DNA from: JL08 sp963765555
GTDB taxonomy: Bacteria > Pseudomonadota > Alphaproteobacteria > Rhodobacterales > Rhodobacteraceae
Direction of reading: 5' to 3'
NCBI GenBank assembly: GCA_963765555.1
Contig: CAVXWX010000004.1
Location: 1-64,000 of the forward strand
Length of the DNA stretch: 64,000 nucleotides
Of the stretch, positions 52,583 through 62,287 are shown piece after piece. A model generated the notes under the pieces. That model had not been told where the DNA came from, ran no database searches, and saw only the letters and a list, made by a program, of their open reading frames with translations. The stretch's first letter is position 1, and the number at the start of each line of letters is the position of its first letter. Position numbers and translations under genes: made by a program.

Positions 52583-53887
52583 GTGGATGCACGAGCCATC
52601 ATTGCCAAGTTGCGCCAAGCACAGATGCCCGATGCGCAGGAACTCGCATGGTTTTCCCAAGGTCTGGCCGATGGCAGCGTGAGCGACGCACAGGCCGGGG
52701 CCTTTGCCATGGCGATCTGTCTGAATAAACTCGGCGATGACGGGCGCGTGGCGCTGACCTTGGGCATGCGCGATAGTGGCCGCATTCTTGATTGGGATAT
52801 GGATGGTCCTGTGCTGGACAAACATTCGACCGGCGGGATTGGTGATTGCGTCTCGTTGCTGTTGGCCCCTGCCGTCGCTGCCTGCGGCGGATATGTCCCG
52901 ATGATTTCAGGCCGGGGATTGGGCCATACCGGCGGCACGCTTGACAAGCTTGAGGCGATCCCCGGTCTTACCACAACGCTGGATGAAAAGCGGTTTCGCG
53001 ACGTTGTTGCCACCACCGGGTGTGCCATCGTCGGGGCCAGCGCGGATATCGCGCCTGCGGACAAACGGCTTTATGCGGTGCGCGATGTGACAGCGACAGT
53101 GGAAAGCCTTGATCTGATCACAGCGTCTATCCTGTCGAAAAAGCTTGCCGCGGGGCTGGATGCGCTTGTGCTGGACGTAAAGACCGGCAGTGGTGCCTTT
53201 ATGAAATCCAAGGCAGAAGCCGTCGCATTGGCGCAGGCTTTGGTGCAAACAGCCAATGCTGCCGGATGCAAAACCACTGCAATCCTGACGGATATGAGCC
53301 AACCGCTTGTTCCCAGCTTGGGCAATGCGCTGGAAGTTGCGGAAATCATGCGGGTTTTAACCCAACAGGCAACGGGACCGATTGCTGAAGTCACCTGCGC
53401 GCTTGGTGGCGTATTGCTGGCCAATGCAGGGCTGGCACCGGACGCAAACGCCGGAGCAGAAGCGATCAATGCGGCGTTACGTGACGGGCGCGCGGCAGAC
53501 CGGTTTGGCAAGATGGTCGCGGCAATGGGGGGGCCGGTGCACTTTGTCGACAACTGGTCGCGGTTTCTGCCCGAGGCGACGGTGATCAGCGAAGTGCGCG
53601 CTGGCATGAATGGTTTCATTCACAGTATGGACGGGGAAGCGCTGGGGCTGAGCGTTGTCGCCCTGGGGGGCGGGCGTCAGGTGGAAAGCGACAGTGTTGA
53701 TCCGGCAGTCGGGTTGTCCGATGTCCTGCCGTTGGGAACGGCAGTGCAGCGCGGCCAGACCATTGCACGTGTTCATGCCGCCCGCGAAGATGCGGCGCGT
53801 CAGGCGGTAGATACCGTCGGCAAAGCAATCAGAATAACCCCCGATAAACCCGATGTTGTGGCGCTGATACAAGACAGGGTCGGCTGA
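52583..53887 (+). CDS. deoA: Thymidine phosphorylase
   Basis: 434 residues. Phosphorolyses thymidine and deoxyuridine to base and deoxyribose-1-phosphate. DKHSTGGIGD phosphate motif, SGRGLGHTGGTLDKLEAIPG and LDVKTGSGAFM are present. GTG start at 52583 is 4 nt after the cdd stop; SD is weak, so translation is probably coupled. The stop overlaps the deoB ATG by one base. Confidence 0.96.
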   Translation: MDARAIIAKLRQAQMPDAQELAWFSQGLADGSVSDAQAGAFAMAICLNKLGDDGRVALTLGMRDSGRILDWDMDGPVLDKHSTGGIGDCVSLLLAPAVAACGGYVPMISGRGLGHTGGTLDKLEAIPGLTTTLDEKRFRDVVATTGCAIVGASADIAPADKRLYAVRDVTATVESLDLITASILSKKLAAGLDALVLDVKTGSGAFMKSKAEAVALAQALVQTANAAGCKTTAILTDMSQPLVPSLGNALEVAEIMRVLTQQATGPIAEVTCALGGVLLANAGLAPDANAGAEAINAALRDGRAADRFGKMVAAMGGPVHFVDNWSRFLPEATVISEVRAGMNGFIHSMDGEALGLSVVALGGGRQVESDSVDPAVGLSDVLPLGTAVQRGQTIARVHAAREDAARQAVDTVGKAIRITPDKPDVVALIQDRVG

Positions 53888-55098
53888 TGGCACGGGCGTT
53901 TCTGATTGTTCTGGATTCTGTCGGCATCGGGGGCGCACCGGATGCAGATCAGTTTTTTAACGGCCAGTTGCCCGATCGCGGCGCGAACACAGTCGCGCAT
54001 ATTGCACAGGCCTGTGCCGCCGGTCAGGCGCAAGAGGGGCGCGACGGTGCGTTGCAAGTGCCCAATCTCGCGTCGCTGGGCCTTTGGGGGGCGGTTAAGC
54101 TGGCAAGCGGCGAAGATGTGGGTACGACAACCGGCATTGTCGGACGTTTTGGGGCGGCCACCGAAGTGTCCAAAGGCAAAGATACCCCGTCAGGCCATTG
54201 GGAACTGGCCGGCTTACCGGTGCCGTGGGACTGGCATTACTTTCCCGATACCAAACCGTGTTTTCCCGAGGATCTGGTGGCAAGGGTGTGCGCAGCGGCT
54301 GGTACAGATGGTATCTTGGGCAATTGTCATGCGCCCGGCACCGCGATTATTGATCGCGAAGGCGCGGCGCATATGCAATCAGGCTGGCCGATTTGTTATA
54401 CGTCGGTTGACAGTGTGTTTCAGATAGCAGCGCACGAAGAAACCTTTGGTTTGCAGCGATTGTTGGATTTGTGCGAAGCGCTGGCCCCTGAACTACACGC
54501 AATGAAGGTCGGGCGTGTCATCGCGCGCCCCTTTGTCGGGGATGCCGATGCCGGCTTTGCACGCACGGTGAACCGGCATGATTTTGCGATCATGCCCCCT
54601 GAACCGGTTTTGACCAATTGGGTCCAAGATGCCGGTGGGCATGTGTATGGCGTTGGAAAAATAGGTGACATTTTTTCGATGCAGGGAATTGATAGCAGTT
54701 TTAAAGGGTCCGATGCGACGCTGATGGAACATGTGCAGGGATTGATTGAAACAGCAGAAGATCACAGCTTGACATTCGCGAATTTTGTCGAGTTTGACAG
54801 CCTTTATGGCCACCGGCGGGATGTGTCCGGCTATGCGCGCGCACTGGAATGGTTTGATGCCGAACTGGGCCACATTCTGCCCAAGCTGCGCCCGTCTGAC
54901 CTGTTGATCATCACGGCGGATCATGGAAACGATCCGACATGGCCCGGAACGGATCACACCCGCGAACGTGTTCCGGTTCTGGTGGCCGGGTGCGGTACAG
55001 GATCGCTTGGGCAAATCGGGTTTTGTGATGTCGCGGCAAGCATTGCGCATCATCTGGGGGTTCCATCGCGAGGGCCGGGCCGGACTTTTTTGACCTAA
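53887..55098 (+). CDS. deoB: Phosphopentomutase
   Basis: 403 residues. Interconverts (deoxy)ribose-1- and -5-phosphate, taking over the product of DeoA. IVLDSVGIGGAPDADQFF is the metal-binding N-terminus; DTPSGHWELAG holds the phosphothreonine-type site, and ITADHGNDPTWPGTDHTRE is the C-terminal metal site. Directly overlaps deoA. Confidence 0.96.
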   Translation: MARAFLIVLDSVGIGGAPDADQFFNGQLPDRGANTVAHIAQACAAGQAQEGRDGALQVPNLASLGLWGAVKLASGEDVGTTTGIVGRFGAATEVSKGKDTPSGHWELAGLPVPWDWHYFPDTKPCFPEDLVARVCAAAGTDGILGNCHAPGTAIIDREGAAHMQSGWPICYTSVDSVFQIAAHEETFGLQRLLDLCEALAPELHAMKVGRVIARPFVGDADAGFARTVNRHDFAIMPPEPVLTNWVQDAGGHVYGVGKIGDIFSMQGIDSSFKGSDATLMEHVQGLIETAEDHSLTFANFVEFDSLYGHRRDVSGYARALEWFDAELGHILPKLRPSDLLIITADHGNDPTWPGTDHTRERVPVLVAGCGTGSLGQIGFCDVAASIAHHLGVPSRGPGRTFLT

Positions 55099-55158
55099 GC
55101 AACCTTGCGGGCCTGCGTGGATGGGGCCACAAAGGGCCAACTGCCAAAGGAGCCTGCC

Positions 55159-55791
55159 ATGACCGACCACCTGACCGTTGTGAACCACCCGTTGGTTCAG
55201 CACAAACTGACACTGATGCGTGAAAAAGAGACATCCACCGCTGTTTTTCGTCAGTTGCTGCGGGAAATCAGCCAGTTGCTGGCCTACGAAGTGACACGCA
55301 ATCTGCCAATGACGACAAAACATATCGAAACCCCGATGCAAGGCATGGATGCGCCTGTCCTGGATGGAAAAAAGCTGGCGCTGATTTCTATTCTGCGTGC
55401 CGGGAATGGCCTGCTTGACGGTGTGCTGGAATTGATCCCGTCGGCCCGTGTCGGATTTGTTGGACTGTACCGGGATGAAAAAACCCTACAGCCGGTGCAG
55501 TATTATTTCAAAGTGCCGGATGCACTGGAAGACCGGCTGGTGATTGCGGTTGATCCGATGCTGGCCACCGGAAATTCGTCTGTCGCAGCGATTGATTTGC
55601 TGAAAAAGGCAGGGGCGAAAAACATCCGGTTTTTGTGTCTTCTGGCCGCCCCGGAAGGTATTGCGCGCATGAAAGAGGCGCATCCTGACGTGCCGATTGT
55701 CACGGCGTCGGTGGATGAAGCTCTGAACGACATTGGGTATATTGTTCCCGGGCTTGGCGATGCAGGCGACAGGATGTTTGGCACGAAGTAA
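55159..55791 (+). CDS. upp: Uracil phosphoribosyltransferase
   Basis: 210 residues. Makes UMP from uracil and PRPP. VVNHPLVQHKLTLMREKETST at the N-terminus and the PRPP loop VDPMLATGNSS are intact. SD AAAGGAG ahead of ATG 55159. Last gene of the nucleoside operon: uracil released by DeoA from deoxyuridine is recaptured here. Confidence 0.97.
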   Translation: MTDHLTVVNHPLVQHKLTLMREKETSTAVFRQLLREISQLLAYEVTRNLPMTTKHIETPMQGMDAPVLDGKKLALISILRAGNGLLDGVLELIPSARVGFVGLYRDEKTLQPVQYYFKVPDALEDRLVIAVDPMLATGNSSVAAIDLLKKAGAKNIRFLCLLAAPEGIARMKEAHPDVPIVTASVDEALNDIGYIVPGLGDAGDRMFGTK

Positions 55792-55898
55792 CCAAACACG
55801 CAGCAAAAATCCGTACCTCATTAAGGTTATGCCAATAGTCTTGCTTTACTCGGAAGCAAGAATCCGGCATCCTTGGTCTATATATTGTGGGGGCAATT

Positions 55899-56789
55899 AT
55901 GAAATTTACCAGAATTGTTGTTTTTTCTCTGGCAGCCTCGGTTTTTGGCCTGACGGGTGTGCACGCGCAAACCACCAGTAACAACGCTGTCCCGGCAGAG
56001 TTTCCGCCGGCAAGTTTCACTGGAAAGCAATATGTCGACAGCAACGGCTGTATTTTTATCCGTGCCGGCGTGAGCGGGAATGTCACATGGGTTCCGCGCG
56101 TCGGACGCGACCGTAAACAGATTTGCGGGTACCAACCCAGTGCGCAGACCAGCAGCGCAGCGGCAGTTCCCACACCACGTGCCGCTGCCCCCGCTCCGGT
56201 TGAAATTGTTCCAGACGCCGTTCCGGGTGTGATTGCAACGGCCCCGGCCGCGCCCGTTGCGGCACCGACGGCTGTGGTTGCCCCTGTCGCAACGGCCAGT
56301 GTCGCAGCACCTGTTGCCGCGCCCAAAACGGTCAAAGCCAGACCTGTTGTGGTTCCAGCCAGCCCCAAACGCAGCACGGCAGGTTATATCAAAGCCATCA
56401 ACGCCAGTACGGGCGAAACAGTCTTGCTGCCGCCGAACACACGGGTGGTGCCTCGCCATGTTTACGAAAACAGCCGTGCCTCCAGAAACGTTCAGGTTCC
56501 CAAAGGGTACCGGGCAGGCTGGCGGGATGACCGTCTTAACCCGTACCGGGCGGAACAAACGTTGAAGGGCCGTGCCCAGATGAACATGGTCTGGACCAAT
56601 ACAGTTCCGCGCCGTCTGGTTGTGGCAGGGTCGGAAAACACGGCTTCGGATGTACCGGTTGTTTATGAAACCCAAACGCATCGCATCAATCAGGTGACGG
56701 TGGCCGTTTCGACGCAAAGCAACGCGGCGGCGCAATCTGCGGTGACAAGATCGGCCAATCAGTCCGGCAAAGCAGATAATCTGCGCTGA
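55899..56789 (+). CDS. Secreted Ala/Pro/Val-rich protein
   Basis: 296 residues. A signal peptide (MKFTRIVVFSLAASVFGLTGVHA) precedes a short folded part (FTGKQYVDSNGCIFIRAG, WVPRVGRDRKQICGYQPS), then a low-complexity linker rich in Ala, Pro and Val (residues about 90-150), and a basic C-terminal domain (GYRAGWRDDRLNPYRAEQTLKGRAQMNMVWT). Comparable proteins in roseobacters have been called SPOR-like, but I do not see a clear SPOR motif. Envelope-associated role inferred. Confidence 0.6.
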   Translation: MKFTRIVVFSLAASVFGLTGVHAQTTSNNAVPAEFPPASFTGKQYVDSNGCIFIRAGVSGNVTWVPRVGRDRKQICGYQPSAQTSSAAAVPTPRAAAPAPVEIVPDAVPGVIATAPAAPVAAPTAVVAPVATASVAAPVAAPKTVKARPVVVPASPKRSTAGYIKAINASTGETVLLPPNTRVVPRHVYENSRASRNVQVPKGYRAGWRDDRLNPYRAEQTLKGRAQMNMVWTNTVPRRLVVAGSENTASDVPVVYETQTHRINQVTVAVSTQSNAAAQSAVTRSANQSGKADNLR

Positions 56790-56827
56790 TCGCTGGGATG
56801 GTTCTGTGTGGCCGCAAAATGTGCGGG

Positions 56828-57841
56828 TTATCCACCACAGATGTTTTGCAACCTGATCCAGTCGCTGTCTTTCAGTAACACCGGAGCAGTCTGGCCGGCC
56901 ATCGGGTCGGCCTCGATCAGGCCAAGTACACTTTCACCCGATATGTCCACTGCATAGGCATATGGCGTTGACCGGACACTTGCAGCCGAAAAACCGGCCA
57001 GTGTTTCAGCCTCGCTCAGGATCGGGCGCGGAGCGGTCAGCAAATGCTGGGCGTAGGCATCCAGCGTTTCATTGGTCAATGTGCCGGTCGTAATCAGATG
57101 GAAACTGGCCATAACGCCGCTATCGTGCAGCAGCGTTTCCAGTGGATCACGTTTCTTCGCGCGCAGTTGTTCCATGATAACAAAACCGGCAACAACATCG
57201 GGCTCTTCATAATCCTCGATGACCGCACGGTTCAGAACGATGATCTTTCCGGGTAGAATCAGCGCATCGCGCACGCCCGAGCGGACGACGACAAGATCCC
57301 GCGCGCCCACTGTGGCGCCCAGTTTGGCAAGGGCGGCCTGTCCCGCAGGATCATTGCAGGCGGGGCCGGAAACGCGCTCGATCCGTTTCAAAAGTGACCT
57401 TCCGATGGTTGCGCGGTTTACATCGGGAACAACAGAAACGGTGTGGCGCAACATCGCACCGGGCAGCCAGAACACGACAAGCGCGGCGACGGCCACAACA
57501 GAAACCAGAACCGAAACCAAGCGTAACCTGCCCGGATGCGGGCGCGATCGTTCAATTGCGCGTTGCAATTTGGCGATTGCGTCGATCATTTCCTGCGCGT
57601 CGGCCGCCAGTTCAAGCGTTTCGCCCGGATCACCGTCCGGGAAGTAGACGGCCGGTGTCTCTTCGGGGTTTGCCCGTTCGATCGCGGCCAGCGACCAATG
57701 CGCCAGCGCCCGGTCTGCCATATCGGTGATGACCAGCGTTGCTTCACCAATAGAAACAACTACTTCCTTGCGCTGATCGTCCGGGCGTGCGCGCCAAAGC
57801 CCGCTGGCCTCCAGCCTGTCATATTGGTTCAGCGCGGTCAT
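56828..57841 (-). CDS. Membrane-anchored degenerate M48-like protein
   Basis: 337 residues. A cytoplasmic N-terminal part (residues 1-100) with basic and acidic patches, a single TM (VSVLVSVVAVAALVVFWLPGA, about residues 108-128), and a C-terminal domain resembling Ste24/M48 peptidases: VVVRSGVRDALILPGKIIVLNRAVIEDYEEPDVVAGFVIMEQ. The usual HExxH is replaced (FVIMEQLRA), so zinc-dependent proteolysis is unlikely. It may be a scaffold or an inhibitor-like relative. Similar proteins seem conserved in Rhodobacterales. Confidence 0.65.
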   Translation of the reverse strand: MTALNQYDRLEASGLWRARPDDQRKEVVVSIGEATLVITDMADRALAHWSLAAIERANPEETPAVYFPDGDPGETLELAADAQEMIDAIAKLQRAIERSRPHPGRLRLVSVLVSVVAVAALVVFWLPGAMLRHTVSVVPDVNRATIGRSLLKRIERVSGPACNDPAGQAALAKLGATVGARDLVVVRSGVRDALILPGKIIVLNRAVIEDYEEPDVVAGFVIMEQLRAKKRDPLETLLHDSGVMASFHLITTGTLTNETLDAYAQHLLTAPRPILSEAETLAGFSAASVRSTPYAYAVDISGESVLGLIEADPMAGQTAPVLLKDSDWIRLQNICGG

Positions 57842-57957
57842 GCTTTTGAGTGGGCCTGCTCTGCCTCGTTTCGATCAATCTAGCATGGTTGAAGGGGGGC
57901 GGGCAATTCTGTGATCATCCGTTTTGATGGTTCCTGAACCGCACCGCCCGTCCCGCG

Positions 57958-59587
57958 TTACAACTCGGCCGCCTTTCTTGCGCAACTCGAATTTCTGGAT
58001 CTTGCCGGTCGAGGTTTTTGGCAATTCCTGAAACACAATCCTTTTAGGCGTCTTGAACCCTGCAAGCGTTTGCCGGGTGAAGGCAATCAATCCCGCCTCG
58101 TCTTCGGCTTTGCCGGGTTTCAATTCAACAAAAGCACAAGGCACTTCGCCCCATTTTTCATCGGGTTTTGCCACCACAGCAGCCAAAGAAACATCCGGAT
58201 GGTCCATCAGACACGCTTCGACTTCGACGGAGCTAATGTTTTCGCCGCCTGAAATAATGATGTCCTTGGCGCGGTCGGCGATTTGAATATAGCCATCGGG
58301 ATGCTGCACAGCGATATCACCGGAATGGAAATATCCGCCTTTGAAAGCTTCCTGTGTGGCGTCGGGGTTTTTCAGATACCCTTTCATCACCGCATTTCCA
58401 CGCATCACGATCTGGCCTTGCTGTGTCCCGTCCATCGGGATTTGCGTCATCGTGTCGTCCATTACCGTGATGTGTTCCATCATCGGAAAGGCCACACCCT
58501 GCCGGGCTTTGACTTTGGCCCTTTCTGTCGGTGCAAGATCATCCCAAAGATGTGCTTTCCAAAGGCATTCCGTTACATGGCCATAGGTTTCTGTCAGCCC
58601 ATAAACCTGGGTTACGTTAAATCCCAATTGTTCGATCTTGCTCAGGGTCGCGGGGGCAGGGGGGGCCCCTGCGGTGAACACCTCGACTGGATGATCAAAG
58701 CGTCTGCGCTCATCCGCGGATGCGTTCACAATCATGTTCAGAACAATGGGGGCGCCGCCAAAAAAGGCCACGTTTTCGTCTGCGATGGCGTTATAGATCG
58801 CGCCCGCATTGATATCGCGGCAACACACCAATGTGCCGCCAACAAGCGGCATCATCCATGTGTGGTTCCATCCGTTGCAATGGAACAAGGGTACAATTGC
58901 CATGAAAACCGGATTCAGAACCATGCGCCAACTGATCACGGTGCCCATCGTCATCAAATAGGCCCCGCGGTGATGATACACGACACCTTTAGGGCGTCCG
59001 GTCGTGCCAGACGTATAATTCAGCGCAAGGCTTTCCCATTCGTCCTGCGGCATGACCCATTCAAAGTATGGGTCTCCGGCGGCAAGCACGTCTTCGTATT
59101 CCGGATAGCGCCCGCTGGCGGGATAGCCTGCATTTGCATCCGCGACTTCGATGATCTGGGGCCCGGAGCCCTGCATCTGATTGATCGCGGCCTCGGCCAA
59201 GGGCAGAAACTGTGAATCAACCAGAACAATTTTGGCGTCACCATGTTCAAAAATGTAAGCAACCGTATCAACGTCCAGACGCGTGTTGATGGTGTTCAAC
59301 ACGGCCCCGCAGGCCGGAACCCCAAAATGCGCCTCGGCCTGTGCGGGAAGATTGGGGATCAGTGTCGCGACAACATTGCCGGGTTGAACGCCCATGCCGG
59401 CCATCGCGGATGCCAGACGGGTGCACCGATCATAATATTCTGCATATGTTTTGCGGTGATCACCGTAAATGACGGCAGGGTGATCTTCAAAGACATGCGC
59501 GGCCCTGCGTAAATGTGATAGCGGTGTCAATGCTACATGGTTCGCGGCGCATTTTTCCAGCCCGGTTTCATCAGCCATCCAGCCCAT
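57958..59587 (-). CDS. Acyl-CoA synthetase (AMP-forming), C-terminal frameshift
   Basis: About 542 residues. LNYTSGTTGRPKGVVYHH is the P-loop, QVYGLTETYGH and GYFHSGDIAVQHPDGYIQIADRAKDIIISGGENIS are the other core motifs, and KTSTGKIQKFELRKK holds the catalytic Lys. As read the frame runs on to 57875 with a non-family tail. One extra G near 57972-57973 explains this; removed, the gene ends in AAEL at 57958. Start ATG 59587 with GGAGG upstream. Activates a medium-chain or aromatic acid; exact substrate unknown. Confidence 0.88.
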
Positions 59588-59687
59588 TTTCGTCAACCTC
59601 CCCGAAGACGGTTCTTGTGTGTTCTGCGATAAAGAGTATTGCAAGATTATCAGTGTTGGAAAGTGAAATGTCAGACAATTGAGCAGG

Positions 59688-60599
59688 ATGTCCATTCCAC
59701 ATGCGCCCAATCAGGCGCTACTTGCGGCAGGATTGATGGTAATGGCGATGGTCATTATCGGCTTCATCGACAATTTCATCGTGATTATCGCGGCTGATAT
59801 CGGCATCTGGCAGTTTCATGTGGTTCGTTCAACCATGGCCTTGGCGCTGATTGCGTTCATGTCGCGTTGGGGTATGGGCACGTTGCGCCCCATACGGTTT
59901 TGGGCCGTTGCCTTGCGCAGCACCCTGATCGGGTTGGGTATGCTGTTCTATTTTGGCGCACTGGCGTTTATGCCATTTGCCCAAGCTGTGGCGGGGCTTT
60001 TTACATCGCCTCTGTTCGTCTTGCTGATCACGGTTGCTGTGCTGCGCCATTCCATCGGGCCATGGCGCATTCTGGCTGTCGCAATCGGGTTTGTCGGTAT
60101 TTTGCTGGTGCTGAACCCTGATATCGCCAATCTAAGCTGGCTGGTGTTTATGCCAGTGGCTGGCGGGTTGTTTTATGCCATGGGGGCGGTTGCGACCCGC
60201 GCCCTGTGTGAAGGTGAAAGCACTTTAACCCTGTTGTTCGGGATCATGGCGGTCCAGGGTGTGTTTGGCATCGTTGCACTGCTGATGTTGGGTGTTGTCG
60301 ATCCCCAAGTTCCCGATGGTGCCGCAGGGTTTCTGTTGCGTGGTTGGGTGTGGCCGATCTGGACTGTGATGCCCTTGCTTGTGTTACAGGCTGTCGGCTC
60401 TGTAATCGGTGTGGCCCTGATCATCCGGTCGTACCAGCTGGGCGAGGCCAGTCAGGTGGCCGTGCTTGAATACACGGCACTGATTTTCGGGCCGTTTTTC
60501 GCTTGGATCCTGCTTGGCCAGTCTATCGCCATATGGCAGGCTGGCGGCATCGCGATGATCGCCGGTGCCGGGATCATTATTGCGTTGCGCTCGCGCTGA
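59688..60599 (+). CDS. EamA/DMT-family transporter
   Basis: 303 residues with ten hydrophobic segments in two repeats (AVAGLFTSPLFVLLITVAVL in the first half and EYTALIFGPFFAWILLGQSI in the second). ATG 59688 chosen over a TTG at 59679. Divergent from the acyl-CoA synthetase, with the sulfotransferase gene 14 nt after it. Cargo unknown. Confidence 0.85.
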   Translation: MSIPHAPNQALLAAGLMVMAMVIIGFIDNFIVIIAADIGIWQFHVVRSTMALALIAFMSRWGMGTLRPIRFWAVALRSTLIGLGMLFYFGALAFMPFAQAVAGLFTSPLFVLLITVAVLRHSIGPWRILAVAIGFVGILLVLNPDIANLSWLVFMPVAGGLFYAMGAVATRALCEGESTLTLLFGIMAVQGVFGIVALLMLGVVDPQVPDGAAGFLLRGWVWPIWTVMPLLVLQAVGSVIGVALIIRSYQLGEASQVAVLEYTALIFGPFFAWILLGQSIAIWQAGGIAMIAGAGIIIALRSR

Positions 60600-60613
60600 T
60601 CTAGAATGCCGGC

Positions 60614-61261
60614 ATGATTATCAGTCGCGGTCGCGCCTATGTTTTTGTGCATATCCCGAAAACCGGTGGAACATCTGTTGCTCTGGCCTTGGAGGCCCGG
60701 GCGATGAAAGATGACATGATGCTGGGCGACACGCCCAAAGCCAAAAAACGCAGACGCCGGTTGAAAGACGCCAATACCAAAGGGCGGCTTTGGAAACATT
60801 CGACCTTGTCCGATATTGACGGTCTGGTTTCTGTCCCCGACATTTCTGAAATGTTCACGTTTGCTTTGGTACGCAATCCGTGGGATCGCGCAGTCAGCTA
60901 TTACACGTGGTTGCGGGCACAAAAGTTCGATCATCCGGCGGTGCATATGGCGCGAGCCATGTCATTTGACGCCTTTGTTGCAGATGGCCGCACTTTGGAG
61001 TCGTTTCGTGCCACACCGGCGCGCCACTACATGACCTGTGCGGACGGGGTGGAACGCTGCAACAGCTACATCCGGCTCGAGTCTTTTGAACAAGATGCCG
61101 GCCCGTTGGTCGCGCATCTTGGTTTTCCGCTGCACATTTCGGTGCACAACCGGTCTGCGCGACAAGCTGATTATCGCAGGTATTACAATGACAAAACGGC
61201 CGGTCTTCTGGCGCAAAGCTGCGCCGAAGATATCGCACGTTTTGGGTATTGCTTTGAATAA
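60614..61261 (+). CDS. Sulfotransferase-family protein
   Basis: 215 residues. The PAPS 5'-phosphosulfate loop VHIPKTGGTSVA and the 3'-phosphate-binding block ALVRNPWDRAVSYYTW are clear. Members sulfate carbohydrates or lipids in the cell envelope. ATG 60614 starts 14 nt after the EamA gene. No signal peptide is present. Substrate unknown; it is too short to hold accessory domains. Confidence 0.88.
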   Translation: MIISRGRAYVFVHIPKTGGTSVALALEARAMKDDMMLGDTPKAKKRRRRLKDANTKGRLWKHSTLSDIDGLVSVPDISEMFTFALVRNPWDRAVSYYTWLRAQKFDHPAVHMARAMSFDAFVADGRTLESFRATPARHYMTCADGVERCNSYIRLESFEQDAGPLVAHLGFPLHISVHNRSARQADYRRYYNDKTAGLLAQSCAEDIARFGYCFE

Positions 61262-61447
61262 GGCGTGTCGCTGTTTCACACGAATAGGAAATTCCGAATA
61301 TTTCCAAAAATTGCAGGGTAAACCCGAAACAATGCCTCAATTGTGCCATTTTAAAGGCATACATCTAACACGGCAATTTTGCCAATTGGATTGACTGTCA
61401 CGATTCGCATTGCGCGTTTTGCGGTGCAGAAAGGGATTGGACATGAC

Positions 61448-62122
61448 ATGTCGGCATGGGACGAAAAATCAGACACCAATGTTCACCGCATGGCAGACAT
61501 GGGCCGCGCAATGAACGGCACTTTGGTCGGTATCACGCATGGTCTGGTCGCCGGAACGAATGTGGCATCGAACCTCGGATGGCGTGCTGTTGACGCGCTG
61601 AGTGTCGGAGACATGGTTCTGACCTTTGACAATGCGATGCAGCCGATTGTCGAAATCCGCCGCGATCTTACGTGGCTGGATGCCAAGGATGTGCCGCCCC
61701 AGATGTGGCCCGTGACTGTGCCTGCCGGTGCGTTGGGTAACAGGTGCGAACTGGCACTATTGCCGGATCAGGGGATACTGGTTGAAAGCGAAGCGGCAGC
61801 GGATGCCATGGGCGATCCTTTTGCAGTGGTTCCGGCCCTTGCCCTGAATGGCATTCGCGGAATTCATCGCGCGCCCCCACAACACCAGATCGAAATCATA
61901 ACTCTGTTCTTTGCCGCTGACGAAGTGGTTTATGTCGAAGGGGGTACGCTTGCATTCTGCCCGCACCTTGGCTGTCTGGTCAGCGAACAGGTGAACACCG
62001 AAAGTACAATGTATGATGTCTTGTCACTGCACGATGCAGAGTTTCTCGTCGAATGCATGTCGGTAGAAGACAACATGAGCGGCGAAGGCGATTGGGAGGC
62101 ATTGGCCGCGTATGTCGCCTAG
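61448..62122 (+). CDS. Hint-domain-like protein without the usual catalytic cysteine
   Basis: 224 residues. GWRAVDALSVGDMVLTFDNAMQPIVEIRRD is a typical Hint (Hedgehog/intein) block as seen in many Rhodobacterales proteins, followed by ELALLPDQGILVESEAAADAMGDPF, which fits the Hint_2 type. The segment ahead of it (TLVGITHGLVAGTNVAS) lacks the Cys that normally starts the splicing or autocleavage site. ATG 61448 chosen with AAAGGG upstream. Function unknown; autoprocessing is unlikely. Confidence 0.7.
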   Translation: MSAWDEKSDTNVHRMADMGRAMNGTLVGITHGLVAGTNVASNLGWRAVDALSVGDMVLTFDNAMQPIVEIRRDLTWLDAKDVPPQMWPVTVPAGALGNRCELALLPDQGILVESEAAADAMGDPFAVVPALALNGIRGIHRAPPQHQIEIITLFFAADEVVYVEGGTLAFCPHLGCLVSEQVNTESTMYDVLSLHDAEFLVECMSVEDNMSGEGDWEALAAYVA

Positions 62123-62249
62123 GTTCAATACCGCGTTTGGTTATCCAAGCATTTGAACTGAATTTTCCTCTGTACTCGGGTCACAAACGATAACCGGATT
62201 GACGCCCCACCCCGAAAACCAGAACGGGCGTGCCGGTATCAGAGGAGAA

Positions 62250-62279
62250 CAAGAGGGGCTGCGGGGACAGCCCCTCTTG
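62250..62279. terminator. Strong hairpin terminator between convergent genes
   Basis: CAAGAGGGGCTG-CGGGGA-CAGCCCCTCTTG, a perfect 12-bp stem with a 6-nt loop, lies between the Hint-like gene and fadJ stops. On the plus strand CATTTTGG follows; on the minus strand the U-run is weak. Confidence 0.8.
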
Positions 62280-62287
62280 CATTTTGG

